In this document: one piece after another, positions 23,901 through 36,200 of the stretch
Numbering within the stretch: the first letter of the stretch is position 1
Layout: the number at the start of each line of letters is the position of its first letter
From: Mytilus edulis
Lineage: Eukaryota; Mollusca; Bivalvia; Mytilida; Mytilidae
Direction: 5' to 3'
Assembly (NCBI RefSeq): GCF_963676685.1
Contig: NC_092349.1
Coordinates: 58,573,431 to 58,637,430, forward strand
DNA: 64,000 nt
The notes under the pieces: model-generated
What the model was told of the DNA's origin: nothing
What the model saw: only the letters and a program-made list of their open reading frames with translations
The model's database searches: none
Program-made: the position numbers and the translations under genes

Positions 23901-26900
23901 AATTGAAATTAATTTGGATTCATAATTATTCGTTGAATCCCAATTTTCGTTGATAACGTGTGTAAAGGGGAACCACGGAATTAAAAGTTCAACAAATGAC
24001 ATATTTCCTATATGCTGGAATGCATAATCCAGCAAAACCACGAAATTAAATATTCACGAAAATGTAAGTTTTCCTAAATTCAAAAAAATCGATACCCACG
24101 AAAGGTATTGAACTACAGTGAACATTTGATTAGTCAAATATGCATCTTTAGCTGAATTTGCTGTTCTGTAAAGGTTACGACATTATAAAAACTTCCCTAA
24201 TCTTCGATAAGGTCAAAATCACGAATCAAAATCGTTATCACTACATGTAAAATTTCTTATCACAGATTAAATTTGTCATCACAAATTGTGGGACTAGTTA
24301 TAACAGTTTTTCGTATATCTTTAAAACGGATTATACTGGTTTTCATATTTTTCAAATACGTGATAACGGATTATAACGGATTTAGCTAGTTCACAAGAAT
24401 TGTATTGATTTGTTGATTTTTTGTCATTCGTAATTACTTAAGGTAGATTCATGGTATACCGCCATCTTGTATTGAACAATCACAGTAAAAAATCGGTCTA
24501 GTTATTTGCCTAAATCTGCAAATTTGAAGACAGATTTGCAATTTAATGGTTAGACTGTTTAATAATATAAAGAAAACTTGGCAATTTATTGTATAATCCA
24601 AAATATTTAAACAAATATAATTTTTCTTGCTTTTAGAATCATTTTTTTCAAACGAGCCATTTAAGGGAAGATAACTCTTTTAGTAAAAAATTTATACTGG
24701 ACAGATAGGGAATTTTTTTCTTTTTACTTGTAGCAAGAAAACAAGTTCGGTGACACCATTTTTTTTTTTAATTTCATAAAACATATTACAAAACCTATCT
24801 TTTCACAATTTTTTTCAAAATTCTATCTCATAGATTTTTTTTTATGCACACAAATGTGTTTCCCATGAACAATCAAACCAAATTTAGGCAATTTTCAACG
24901 ACTCATAGCTTGAAAAATAGCACGGTGACCCCTCCTTTTTATTATATATTTGAAAAGAGCATATTAAAATCTTCATTCTGGCTAAGTATAAGAAAATTCT
25001 GTCTCAAAAAATATTTACTTATGATCTATCTTAAATACAATTAATGTTATAATCTCAACTTACCAATTGTATTTCGAACATCATTTGTTTCTTGTGCAGT
25101 GTTCGGTCTCCACAGATAAGCACCACGTGTACTGGCACAACTCGACTGAAATTTTAATAAGATGACATTCATTTGTTCATAGTACCGTGGATTCATTAAA
25201 ATTTATTGAATACCATGTTTCGTTGATTTCGTGGGTATAGATGAACCACGAAATTGCATATTCAACCAGTGACACATTTCTTTATATGCTTCATGATAAC
25301 TTAAGGTTTATGACACCTTCTGTAGCCATTTTTGATCGAATTTTTCAAACTTCAATTGTATCAAAACTACAGATATAATGAAAAATAGAGATAGGCCATT
25401 TTGTACATATACCATGTGGAAACTTGATGCAAGCATTATTTTTTACTGTTTCATTGAATAGAAACAGATTACTTTGTGGCCAATAAATCAAGATTTTTAT
25501 AGAAAATCCACAGCCTTTAATACAGAGATTTTTGTTATAAAATTTGAAACATAGATTACTCTCTTGCTTTTCTATGATGTGCAAGTGTTTATTTTTTTTC
25601 AAAAGTTCTAATCAACCAATAAATTCCAAAATAACTCGTGCTGAGTCACTAAAGTCGAGCGCACCCTAAAAGAAGGTGTACTTGATTTGATCCATATTTG
25701 TATTTGTTTGAACCAATAACTGCATAAATAAACTTGTTTTAAAGAAATCAATGCTAGCACTGCATGCAATAATCCTATATCTATCAGTCATAAAATTACC
25801 AAATATGAGAGTACAAGGATAAAGGCTGTGGATTTTCTATAAAAATTTCCATATGTTTAGCATTGACTCAACATAAGGGTACATAATACGAACTTAAGTA
25901 TCCACCAACATGCAAGTCTTCCTCACCCCACAAAAATTGGTAACCACGAAAATAAACGAATATACAAAATGTAGTCCTGGTATCTATGATGAGTTTATAT
26001 ACAATGTGTTTTAGCAGAAAAATGTCATTATAGTGTCAATACTAGTCATCGTTTTATGCCCACCTAATATTGTTAAAAGTTTTAACATATACTTTATATA
26101 TGTTATTTAGATTGTTTTGTTTTGGTAAGTAGACTGATTTATTTTTGGTAAACACACTGTTTTATCTACATATGTCTCTCATATTGTGACAGCAGAAGAT
26201 TGTTATCATGTTACCAAATTTTAACTCCAGGTTTCTAATTTTCGACAAGTTTCCACTGTTGTATGTTATCCTGGTACTCAGGCAATAACGAGCAGCCAAA
26301 AGAAGCAAACTCAAATATGTAATTGGTGCAATGTTGGGGGAGAGTTTACTGTTTTCCGCGAATAAAGTCGTGTATAGAAAGCATTTGACAGAAAACATTC
26401 CCTCAAAATTGTGCAGATTGATAGTTTTGCTCTTGTTTGATCGAGTACCAGGATGTTCTACCACAGAGAAGGTAACCTGTAGAAAAAATAAAAATTCTGG
26501 AGTCAAAATATAATAAGATATAGTATGAGTGCCAATGAGACAACACTCAATCCTAGTCAACAACATTTTTTTTAAATGTAAACCATTATTATAGGTTAAA
26601 ATACGATCTTCAACGCAGAGCCTTGGCTAACATCGAACAACAAGCTATAAAGGGCCCACATATTATAAGTGTACAACCATCTAAAGCCTCGGTCACAACA
26701 GATCTTACGATATTTTGTCGTGGAAGATCTATAAAACAGTTTTCGTGGCACTGTCCTCCAAAATGTCAAAAATATATTTCGTGTGCTCACATCAGCTACG
26801 ACATGTCCACGATGGGAACACGACAGAGGAAAACAGTCTAATTATACCGTCGTAGATAAGTCGCAAGTTGATCGTGAGACAGTCGTACGACAATCGTGAG

Positions 26901-29900
26901 TTGTTTGGGGCTATTTTTCAGGTTTTAATATCATAGGATGCGTGTTACTATCGTGTCACGGTCGTTCCACTGTCGTGCCACTGTCGTACGACTGTTGTGC
27001 CACTGTTTTGAAACACGCACCGGCTCTATCCGCATGAATCCAACGAAATCACCGGCAGATTTCCGCTCCAACTCTTTCATCAGTGTATACTATACTGCCC
27101 AAACATCATGCGCCGTTCTATCCATGGCCTATTCCACCAACGTCGGGCGTTTCGCTTGACCCTATACCGTTAAAAACGGGTTCGGATCAACGCTAATAGG
27201 ACCATATTTTGCTCTTGTTGAAGTCCGGCATGGCGTCTATTCAGCAGGGCCAAACGTTATCGTTCTTGTGGAATAGCCATCATCTTTATAAATAATAAAC
27301 GGCAGACGGTTTATTTTTCCCAGCATTCATGCTCGGCGAATTGTATTCTTCTAAATAAAAAAAAATGTCTTGCACGACGAACGTACAACTGTTGTGCGAT
27401 AAACACTCAATAATGTGCAAGCATCGTACGAAATTTGGTATTCGTGAGAAAATCGTGCGACTGTATCACGAGTGTCTTGCGACAGTCGTAGGATTGTCGT
27501 ACGACAGTCGTACAACAGTCGTACTATTGTTTTTTTTTTTTTTTATTAAAATGGGTTTATGTTGGTTCCCACGACAATGTGTTTATCGCACGGCAGTCGC
27601 TCGACTGTAATAAGACACTATCACCACAGCCACCAGACAGTGACACGACAAAATATCATAGAGCAAAAAAGGTGCATGTCCAATTTTCGTCCCTAGACAC
27701 ACGACAGCACCACGATGCTAAAAGAAATCGTGCGACTGTCGTACGTTGGTCACAAATGACCCACGATTTGACCAATTTGCATGTCGTGGCGCTGCTTATA
27801 TGTGTCGTGGGTTCGTTGTGACCAGGGCTTAAACGGGAAATCCAACGATCAAATCTATATCATGTATATAAAAAACGAAAAACGAGAAACATTCATGAAC
27901 CACATTAACAAAAGACAACTACTGAACATTAGATTCCGGACTTAGGACAGGTGCAAACACACAGGTTAAAGCCGGTAATATGAAAATGGTATATTTGCAG
28001 TCAGAATTACGCCAAAGACCATTCAACGCTTTTTTATACTATTATTTCACTAAGATATAAAATTGGGTTTGAACAATGAAAGTTGTCATTTTTCGTATAA
28101 TAAATCGGGTAACCTTTCAATACGCGAATGATGTAATGATGACGTAGTAAATTACTTAAGTCAGGGATTAAGAATTCTGGCATATCACTTGATAAATACA
28201 TCAAAATTACCTTTATCTATTTTATTTTGTGTCTACAGATAACAAGAGGGACGAAAGATACGAAAGGGAAGGTCAAACTCACATAACATACTCACCTGGG
28301 CTGCATCCCAATGTGTTAGATAATTACCATAAAAATAACAATCAGCACTACTTGCTTGGTTTGATAACAGCTTGTACCCGTGTGGGCAACTTTCCGGAAC
28401 ACAAGGCGCTTTTAAAACAAAAAAAAACCAATTACAATTCTATCGACAATCGCAATTCAAACATATTTAAAAGTAGATAAAGCGATTGCGTAATTACAAT
28501 AACGTTATAAAAGAAGCACTATGTTCAATTTTTGCAGAACATCATCAAACCGGTTTTGTAGACATTTGGTACCGTTGCAAAATTAAACGGTACCAAATGT
28601 CTACACCAGCTGCGTATTTCGACAATCAATGTCTCGTCAGTGTTGCTCAAGGCCAAAATATTTGAAAACCGAACGCATATAGAAATACAGAAGATACATG
28701 TATTTCTTTGTTTAAGAAGATTTGAAATGATTGCCAATAAAACAACGCTCCACCACAGACAAAGTTGTGCATTTAATGCGTAGACATTTTTATTTTTACA
28801 CATCAGTTTATAAACAGAAACCCCAAAAATGAGAGATATAAATGAATAAAATGAATATAAGAACAACTGTTAAAACAGAAAGGAAAGAAAGACGGAAGGG
28901 CAACACTTACGTTGCAAGTAAATATTAGATGTATGAGTAAAAGTGTAAGTTTTTAAAAGGTACACTTATTGCAGTGGAATACTCTTTCGTCGTTATAATT
29001 ATTTGTAAAGGAACAGAATACCTTAATTTTGATGTTCTGTTTAATTTTGTATATTGCAAGCGAAACACATAGCGAATATAAGGGAAGAAATACAGTTGCT
29101 TAAATTTGACCTTTATGTTGATTTATAGATTGGTGATAACGATATTTTTAAACTTGATTTAAAAAAAGGATACAAATGGATTTTTTTTTATTTTGATTTT
29201 GGAGAGGTTATTACTTCTTTCATTTTTACAAAATATAATAGAAACCATTCTTCTTGGTGGTGTACAAAAAATTGTTTCTTGCAAAGTTCGAAACGATGTT
29301 TTATGCTTTTTTTCCATAAAGATATTAAATATAAAAATTGAAATTAAAAGATAATAACAATAAGTGTACACATTATATAAGTAAATAATCAAATTAAAGA
29401 GAGAAATGCAAGTACTATGTAATAAACTAAAAGAATTTTAAAGGGCATTTGTCATCTAAGCTAACAAAAAATCACAAAAATACTGAATTGCGAGGAAAAT
29501 TCTACAGAGAAAGTCAAATGGCCAAATCAAAAGCCTAAACACATCAAACGAAATGATAACAACTGTCGTACACCTGACTCAGTATAGACAATAACGTTTG
29601 TATATATTTTTTAATACAAAACATTCCAATATTATTTTTTGAATAATCTACTGTGATACTGTTAAAGTGAGTGCCCACTTTCAATTCGATTTGATAAAAA
29701 GTGACAAAAATATTGCATGATTCATTTGTCTACATACATTTGCAACATGGTCGTTCATTGCAGCATTTTCCGTTATATGTCCATTCAGGCCCGAACGTCT
29801 CATTACATGTCACCCCTTTCTGTCCACAGGTACCATTGGAGGCGAGGCATATTCGAGAAAGAACTGAATAGTACATTACTCCGATAAAATATAGCATGAT

Positions 29901-31048
29901 TTACTTTGATATATATACATTAACATTAACATTAATATATTTTCAATAATTAAGGAGCTTGACTCATCTGCATTAAGTACAAGTAGGGACTCCCCTTTAA
30001 GCACCGACTCTTGGTGCTTCCTGCAGATAAGTCATATTAAATATCCTTTATTAAATAAACTTTGTTATTTGCAGTATACCTCATAGTCAAATGTGGGAGT
30101 GCTTAATTGCTTTGTTTTTTATTGGGTTCTTTTTGTATTTTTTTGTATTTTTATATATTGACATTTCTCCGCACAAACTACTAATGCCTCATGTTTGTCT
30201 TCTCAAAGTGAAGATACACTTACCGGGTGCACTTGAGTCATTTTCAACATAGTATTCATTGAATAATAATACATTGCTACTATTTCGTTGAGTGTATTTT
30301 CTGTGTTATATTATTTTATTTTATTATTTTTATAACACTTGTTACATATCTTTACTGTGTGTGTATTGCATATGTTATTGTTTATAATAATATTGTCTGT
30401 ATCATATGCCCTCCTGGGGCCCTAATTTGGTAAATAAAATATTCTATTCTATTCTATTCTACATTAACATTACCTAATAGAAATATAGATATTAAGTCAT
30501 TGTTTATTTCTCAAATGGATTTGCTTAACCATATTGAATATAGGACACAAAGAAGGATGAAAAAAATTATATACATTGTTGTTTCGGTATGATTTCTCAT
30601 GAATAAAATTTACTAAATTTGATCGAGATGATCGTAACTCTGCTTCGAAGATTTAAAATTAGTTTGTCTTAAATGCAGATTTTTTTATTGTTCTTATGTC
30701 AACCTATGAAAGTAGTGTTGAACAGTTTTGTACAGCTATATCGTTGTAAACTAAAAGTGTGTATCCCCTAATTACTATAAAAAAACAAATTGTACATAAC
30801 TTTAATAACATGATTGAATATCTGTAACATACAAAGGTTCTAGCTCTGTCAGTCTCATTTGGCTCTCGAATGCAGAACGTTTGATCAGAGTGAAAGGATC
30901 GTACCTTTTATATTATCAGAGAGTTAAGCAGCTTTATCTGTAATTTATACTACAGCTTTTTAAACATAAGGGATACTTACTGCCGCCATTTGTCACGTCA
31001 ATTGTGCAAAAGATGAAAACAATCAAACAACAACACTTCATCATAATT
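17938..31048 (-). CDS. Secreted C-type lectin-like protein, six exons
   Basis: Exons on the minus strand (high to low): 31044-30981, 29863-29738, 28408-28296, 25145-25064, 21252-21139 and 18113-17938. All have AG/GT borders, and the phases agree (1,1,0,1,1), giving 224 residues. Residues 1-21 are a signal peptide (MMKCCCLIVFIFCTIDVTNG); an acceptor four bases before the ATG suggests a 5' UTR intron. Residues 22-63 form a Cys-rich exon (NGKCCNERPCC). The lectin-like domain spans about 71-208: C71/C87 of the long form, W97, C104, GAYLWRP, the core FWTGANDRDKDGKFTF, and C204 in YICEYQR. The inner cysteine pair and the EPN/QPD and WND motifs are absent, so calcium-dependent sugar binding is doubtful. 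The last exon either reads 16 residues further to TAA at 17938, with AATAAA at 17842-17847, or is spliced at the GTAAGC at 17988 to an unseen exon. The role is presumably extracellular recognition or matrix (inference). Confidence 0.88.
18957..19075 (-). repeat. Family D relative in lectin gene 3' flank/intron region
   Basis: TTGAAGACCGTACTTTGACC and CATTGGCACTTATACCACAT are the inverted family D start block. Other short copies lie at 23790-23860, 26515-26640, 46190-46300, 46710-46780, 47220-47340 and 48950-49045. Confidence 0.7.
19440..19690. repeat. Degenerate GACAATATTTCACAG repeat cluster
   Basis: Three spaced forms of AATATTTCACAG at about 19500, 19570 and 19648, alternating with GTCCTGTGAAA and AAGGAGGTTAT-like blocks. 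It begins with a perfect 12-bp-stem hairpin (TGAAATATTGTC...GACAATATTTCA). A related cluster is at 20840-21090. Confidence 0.7.
20535..20690. repeat. SINE-like family C, copy 2
   Basis: Same order as 14245-14405, more than 90 percent alike by eye. It is preceded at 20355-20450 by a fragment with CCCGCCGCATTT and CCTGTCCCAAGTCAGGAGCC, the far end of family D. Confidence 0.85.
20840..21090. repeat. Second GACAATATTT repeat cluster
   Basis: Alternating TATTTTATAATGAAATATTG and TGTCCAAGACGAAATTTCA-like blocks, five or so degenerate units. It lies just downstream of the fifth lectin exon in the transcribed sense. Confidence 0.65.
21400..22946. repeat. Recent 771-bp direct tandem duplication
   Basis: The block starting TTAATCCTGCTGGAATTTTT at 21400 restarts at 22172 and runs to 22946, ending AGACAATACATAGAAACTT. 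The copies differ by few bases, including a 4-nt difference (TTTAACACAG versus TTTATAAACACAG). Each holds the same 76-codon minus-strand open frame, which I take as chance. It lies within a lectin intron. Confidence 0.93.
23209..23372. mobile_element. MITE with GGATCCAG/CTGGATCC ends
   Basis: Ends CAGGCGCGGATCCAG and CTGGATCCGCCCCTG, with long G and C runs inside (GGGTTGGAACCCCCCC). A 6-bp target duplication TATACA flanks it (23203-23208 and 23373-23378). Related copies are at 50520-50654 and, truncated, at 41755-41905. Confidence 0.88.
23925..24120. repeat. CCACGAAAT-type interspersed repeat
   Basis: Self-complementary repeat with ATTATTCGTTGAATCCCAAT, GAACCACGGAATTAAAAGTT and ATACCCACGAAAGG. 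Relatives are at 25190-25280 and 25880-25965. The stretch from 24120 to 25060 shows only AT-rich sequence, with a TTAAGGTAGATTCATGGTAT start at 24441 that may be a single MITE end. Confidence 0.6.
25495..25856. repeat. Inverted repeat pair
   Basis: ATAGAAAATCCACAGCCTTT at about 25499 and AAAGGCTGTGGATTTTCTAT at about 25830 are exact inverse copies separated by about 310 bp. Possibly a decayed transposon. Confidence 0.7.
26692..27832. mobile_element. 1.1-kb TIR element rich in TCGTACGAC palindromes
   Basis: Left end TAAAGCCTCGGTCACAAC and right end GTTGTGACCAGGGCTTA are inverted matches. The interior is relatively GC-rich and holds dozens of short inverted words such as GTCGTACGAC, GTCGTGCCACTGTCG and TCGTGCGACTG. 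No transposase is visible, so it is non-autonomous. It sits in the intron between lectin exons 3 and 4. Confidence 0.75.
28557..28605. repeat. Perfect 20-bp-stem hairpin
   Basis: TGTAGACATTTGGTACCGTT and AACGGTACCAAATGTCTACA are exact inverse copies separated by nine bases. It lies in the lectin intron between exons 2 and 3, beside a diverged family A fragment (GTCTCGTCAGTGTTGCTCAA). Confidence 0.95.
29465..29590 (+). repeat. Repeat family E fragment
   Basis: AATCACAAAAATACTGAATT, CTAAACACATCAAACGAAAT and ACAACTGTCGTACACCTGACT match the start of the copy at 1320-1705. Confidence 0.65.
29930..30470 (+). repeat. Probable 3' end of a LINE with ATTCT tail
   Basis: Ends CCTCCTGGGGCCCTAATTTGGTAAATAAA followed by four ATTCT units, the usual layout of some non-LTR retrotransposon 3' ends. 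No reverse transcriptase frame precedes it here. Confidence 0.45.
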
Positions 31049-31221
31049 CTGAAATAAAAACTCGTCTATATCAATCCTATATTCCGAGTAATTTAGAGAT
31101 AAACTCATTATCGCTACAGGATTGAAATTTTATATATGCGCCAGACGCGACTGAGTCTACACATGTGGAATCATTTTGAAAGAACCGTAAACCAGAAGTA
31201 AGCGCATTGAGTCTGTATGCA

Positions 31222-31800
31222 TTAAGGTGGCTCGGGGGTACAAAAATTTCAGCAAAAAATTAAACCTTAAAGTTTATTTTTTCATTACAAATTTTATTTA
31301 TTACACTATTAGTTATTACTTTATGATATGGTACAAAAATCAACCCAAACAATCGATTCGGTTTGGCCCCAGATGACTTTTAAAACGTTTATATCATTGA
31401 AAAAGCTCCAAATTATCTCCCTTTGGTGCAAAAATGCCATTTTTTGGCATTAAATTTGAAATATCTTTTTTAACTCATCGGTGACCTATATTTTTTATTA
31501 TTGTTTTCAAATAAGCTGTACATAAACTAAATAATTGTAAAATTTAAGCGATTTCTGTACTTAGGTTATTTTTTTATTTCGATATTACCTCTATTTCTCC
31601 TATTAGTTCAACAGAAAAAAAGGACATTAACAAAAATGTATGCTTCTTTCTGAGGCAGATTGTGAGCGTAAATGAACGGTGACCCCATTTTTTTTATTTC
31701 ATTTTTCTTTTAAGTATATGATAAAGTTCATTTATAAAAAAATATAGCGAAATCCTATATTAGAAAAAAAAAATTGATTTATACCCAGGAGCCCCCTTAA
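31222..31800. mobile_element. TTAA-flanked MITE, 579 bp
   Basis: Ends TTAAGGTGGCTCGGGGGT and ACCCAGGAGCCCCCTTAA are inverted matches. No coding frame. It lies about 170 bp upstream of the lectin ATG exon. Confidence 0.8.
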
Positions 31801-32019
31801 ATGTTATATTTTGATCGCTAATTTCAAGTTCCAAAAACATGTAACAGTTTTTAAACCAAAGTCCCAACTGACCAATAAAAGGTTTGGAAGATGTATGAAA
31901 GTACTTTCAGGTTGTAAGCATTGAAGTGTTAATAGTTTTGCAAAACTTATCAAGACCACAGTAGTTCACTGTTCATGTGATAAAATCGGAAGTAGGTAAT
32001 CGGACTATCAAAAAGAAAA

Positions 32020-32235
32020 AGGGTGTATAGCTTATTTAAGGGTGATAACTCCTTAAATCGGTGGTTCGTTTGTAAAAGTCAAGTTTCATCAATATATTTT
32101 AAGCATTAACCTGAAACAGATGGGACCTTTGTAACATAGAAGCTTAGAATATATATTTCTGAAATGGTTGAAACAAACGCACTGATAATTTTAAGAGTTA
32201 TTTTCCTTAACTTATGTCTACCTTTATGGCTTTGA
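32020..32235. mobile_element. Copy of the MITE family at 56672-56887
   Basis: Shares AAAGTCAAGTTTCATCAATA, TAGAAGCTTAGAATAT and TTTTAAGAGTTATTTTCC with 56672-56887 and with 34676-34890 in the tandem unit. The ends are decayed. Confidence 0.65.
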
Positions 32236-32910
32236 TATCAAAATATCTTAATAACGAGCATTACTTTTCAACACTAGTACTGTAATTCACTTTTTATGTG
32301 TTAAAATCAGAAATGGGTAATCGGACTGTAAAAAAAATAATTGGAATTATTTGTGTGAGGGATTTGTATAATAGATTTTTTGGTTTTAAATTTTGTTTTT
32401 TGTGATTTTCTTTTTTGAATGTCATTGTTGTTTATAAGTATTACAGTCCTATTTATCAAAACCTTGTTTGAAATTAATCATTTTATATTCAGTCAAGTTT
32501 AAGGGTGAGAAAACATTAGAAAATTTACAAATTTGGTATGAATTATAATTAGATAAATCTTAATTACTTTTTTCTTATAAATCAAATGTAATATCAAGAA
32601 AAGTATGTGTTGTGCAATATCAACAAATAATATTTCAAATAAGTTGTTCTGTAACGGAAATAAAACAGAATCCGAAAAGAGCTTAATGGACTAACTCATT
32701 CAGAATAGATGTTTGTTACTAGGCTGTAAACGATAATGCCATATGTCGTAGTCTTATGTAGTTGATTTCAACTTTCAGTACACTTAAATATGACTTTTCA
32801 TTGCCAGAAAAAATTATATGTTTAGTCTGTACGGTGTCTGTCTGTCATGTCAACCTCTTTTTAATTTTGAAATTACTGTTTGAGGGTTGTTCTACAATGC
32901 TTTCCGCCTA

Positions 32911-33193
32911 TTAAGGTGGTACCAAACACTTTCACTAAAATTAATTTGGCTCGTTTAATTTTCATAAAACTTTGTCAAAATATTTACTTTGACCCTTAAA
33001 CAAAAACATAAAAAAAAATTGAAAATTGTGAACCAACTGTTTTGTCAGAAAAGTTACACTAGTTATAAAGCAGTTTGACAAACATCAATTTTGATCATTG
33101 AGAAGCTTAATATTTCTTTTACAACACAACATTATTAAAACGTTTAGCTGACTTTACAGAGTTATCTCCCTGTAGTGTTAGGTACCACCTTAA
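32911..33193. mobile_element. TTAA-flanked MITE, 283 bp
   Basis: Near-perfect ends TTAAGGTGGTACCAAACA and TGTTAGGTACCACCTTAA. The interior has no frame. Confidence 0.9.
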
Positions 33194-33275
33194 TAGGTTT
33201 TTTTTGTGTATCCTTGTATAAAAGTGACACCTAACATTATCTATGTGTGTGCCTAACTCAAGTCAATAACCTGTA

Positions 33276-36200
33276 ATTAGTAACACATGTTGTTTGTCTG
33301 TTTTGATATTGACTGAATAAGCAAATATTGTTAAACGTTTTACTGTCTTCAACTGTTAATCAAATCTTTTTATTTCTTTATTGATATTGTATTTTAATCA
33401 GCAAATAATAAAATCAAAAAAATTCTGAAATCAGAGGAAAATCAATGGAAAGGCTCTAATCAAATGACAAATTCAAAAGCTCAAGCACATCAGACAACAG
33501 GAGAACAACTTTCATATTCGTGACTTAGAAGAGGCATTTTGTATTTAAGGAAATGATGGATTAAGCCTGGTTTTATAACTAGCTAAACCTTTCAATTGTA
33601 TCACAGTCGCATCTTATCAAATCACTTTGACAACGATGTTCGAACAAAATAAACAGACACAACAGGCAAAAATGAAAATAGGATACAATAAAGGGCTGCG
33701 CTTTAGCGCATGATACGCCCGTTGCTCTTTAAACTAGTCTTTTATGCTTTAAATGAATTTATATGATCAACTAGAAATATATATACAAATCAAAAGGGAT
33801 GTTACATTAATATATTCACCAAAGTTTCATAAAATCCCCCTTTTTTAAGTATAAAAATTCATTACTTAAGAAAACGTAAAATCTAAAATTTATAAAAATG
33901 GAAAGGGAGCTTATGTCAATAGATATAAACAATTTATCAAAGTTGCATAAAATTTTGTGAAAGTGTTAGTTATTGTCCCAAAATTGGAAAATCCCCCCTT
34001 TTTTAAGCATAAAATTCATAACACGGAAATGTAATATCTGAAATTTATAAAAATTGAAAGGGAGCTTACATCAATAGATATAAACAATTCACCAAAGTTT
34101 CATGGACATTGATGAAAGCCTTTTTGAGTTATTGTCCGAAGTGTTGAAAATCCCCCTTTTTTTACGAATAAAGCCCCATAAATCCAAAACTTAAAATCTG
34201 AAATTTATAAAAATTGAAAGGGAGCTTACATCGATAGATATAAACAATTCACCAAAGTTTCATGGACATTGGTGAAAGCCTTTTTGAGTTATTGTCCGAA
34301 GTGTTGAAAATCCCCCCTTTTTAATGAATAAAGCCCCACAAATCCCAAACTTAAAATCTGAAATTAAAAAAAAACGAAAGTGAGCTTACGTCAATAGATA
34401 AAAACAATTCACTTAAGTTTCATGGAAATTGGTGAAAGTGTTTTTGAGTTATTGTCCGAAGTGTGGACGACGGACGGACGGACGGACAGACGGACGGACA
34501 GACGGACAGACGGTATACCATAATACGTCCCGTCTAAAAGACGACGGGCGTATAAAAATAAACATTGTGTTATAATTATAATCACCACAAAACAAACAAT
34601 TATGTAACAAAAAAAAACATTGTCAGGTTAAAACATAACATAGAAATGAAACGACTTAGCAACACTTGGTAAATTGTTAAAGGGTGTATAACGTATTTCA
34701 AAGAGATAACTCCCTAAATCGGTGGTACATTTGTAAAACTCAAGTTTCATCAATATATCTCAAGTATTTACTTGAAACAGATTGGATCTATGTTACCTTT
34801 AAGCTTAGAATATATTCATGAAAATGGTTGACACAAATGTAAAGATAACTGAGCTGTTTCCCTTAACTTATGTCTACTTCCTCGAGTAAAGTACACAATG
34901 AACTAATATTTTTGTCTTTAAATTAAATTTTACTTGCACACTGACGTTTTTTTGTGAGTGTCATTATCTCTCAGCAAACAAGATGGCGGCTGTAAAATTT
35001 ACGAAGGGATGATTTTAACTTTACCATTTGAAACACTAAAGCTATAATCAAGCAAGATAAGCCAAAATTTATGATTGAATAATTTGTTGCAACCTTTTTA
35101 ATTGTATTGAATAAATTTAAACAGCTAAAATATTGTTTTTACGAAAATAAATTAAGACTTACCAATATGTGTAATAGCAGAGCCTGAGATAGCAGGATGA
35201 TTTTTGAAATATAGTGGCTACTTTTATACTGAGTTAAATAAAACTACAAAGTGAATGATCTGCATGGTGAATAATATCAATTAGTGACACATGTTGTTTG
35301 TCTGTCTTGATAATGACTGAATAAGCAAATATTGTTAAACGTGTTACTGTCTACAACTGTTTATAATCAAATCTTTTATTTCTTTATTGATATTGTATTT
35401 TAATCAGCAAATAATAAAATCAAAAAAATTCTGAAATCAGAGGAAAATCAATGGAAAGGCTCTAATCAAATGACAAATTCAAAAGCTCAAGCACATCAGA
35501 CAACAGGAGAACAACTCTCATATTCGTGACTTAGAAGAGGCATTTTGTATTTAAGGAAATGATGGATTAAGCCTGGTTTTATAACTAGCTAAACCTTTCA
35601 ATTGTATCACAGTCGCATCTTATCAAATCACTTTGACAACGATGTTCGAACAAAAAAAACAGACACAACAGGCAAAAATGAAAATAGGATACAATAAAGG
35701 GCTGCGCTTTAGCGCATGATACGCCCGTTGCTCTTTAAACTAGTCTTTTATGCTTTAAATGAATTTATATGATCAACTAGAAATATATATACAAATCAAA
35801 AGGGATGTTACATTAATATATTCACCAAAGTTTCATAAAATCCCCCTTTTTTAAGTATAAAAATTCATTACTTAAGAAAACGCAAAATCTAAAATTTATA
35901 AAAATGGAAAGGGAGCTTATGTCAATAGATATAAACAATTTATCAAAGTTGCATAAAATTTTGTGAAAGTGTTAGTTATTGTCCCAAAATTGGAAAATCC
36001 CCCCTTTTTTAAGCATAAAAATTCATAACACGGAAATGTAATATCTGAAATTTATAAAAATTGAAAGGGAGCTTACATCAATAGATATAAACAATTCACC
36101 AAAGTTTCATGGACATTGATGAAAGCCTTTTTGAGTTATTGTCCGAAGTGTTGAAAATCCCCCTTTTTTTACGAATAAAGCCCCATAAATCCAAAACTTA

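Noticed and set aside
26162-26566. 134-codon open frame on the minus strand, the longest after the C4-like exon
   Set aside because: Composition is not protein-like. Another frame of the same DNA (CTNYIFEFASFGCSLLPEYQ) looks slightly better but has several stops. I could not join either to neighbouring lectin exons in phase.
28229-28480. 83-codon plus-strand frame
   Set aside because: It is antisense to the well-supported lectin exon 28296-28408 and its start lies in a repeat (AACAAGAGGGACGAAAGATA).
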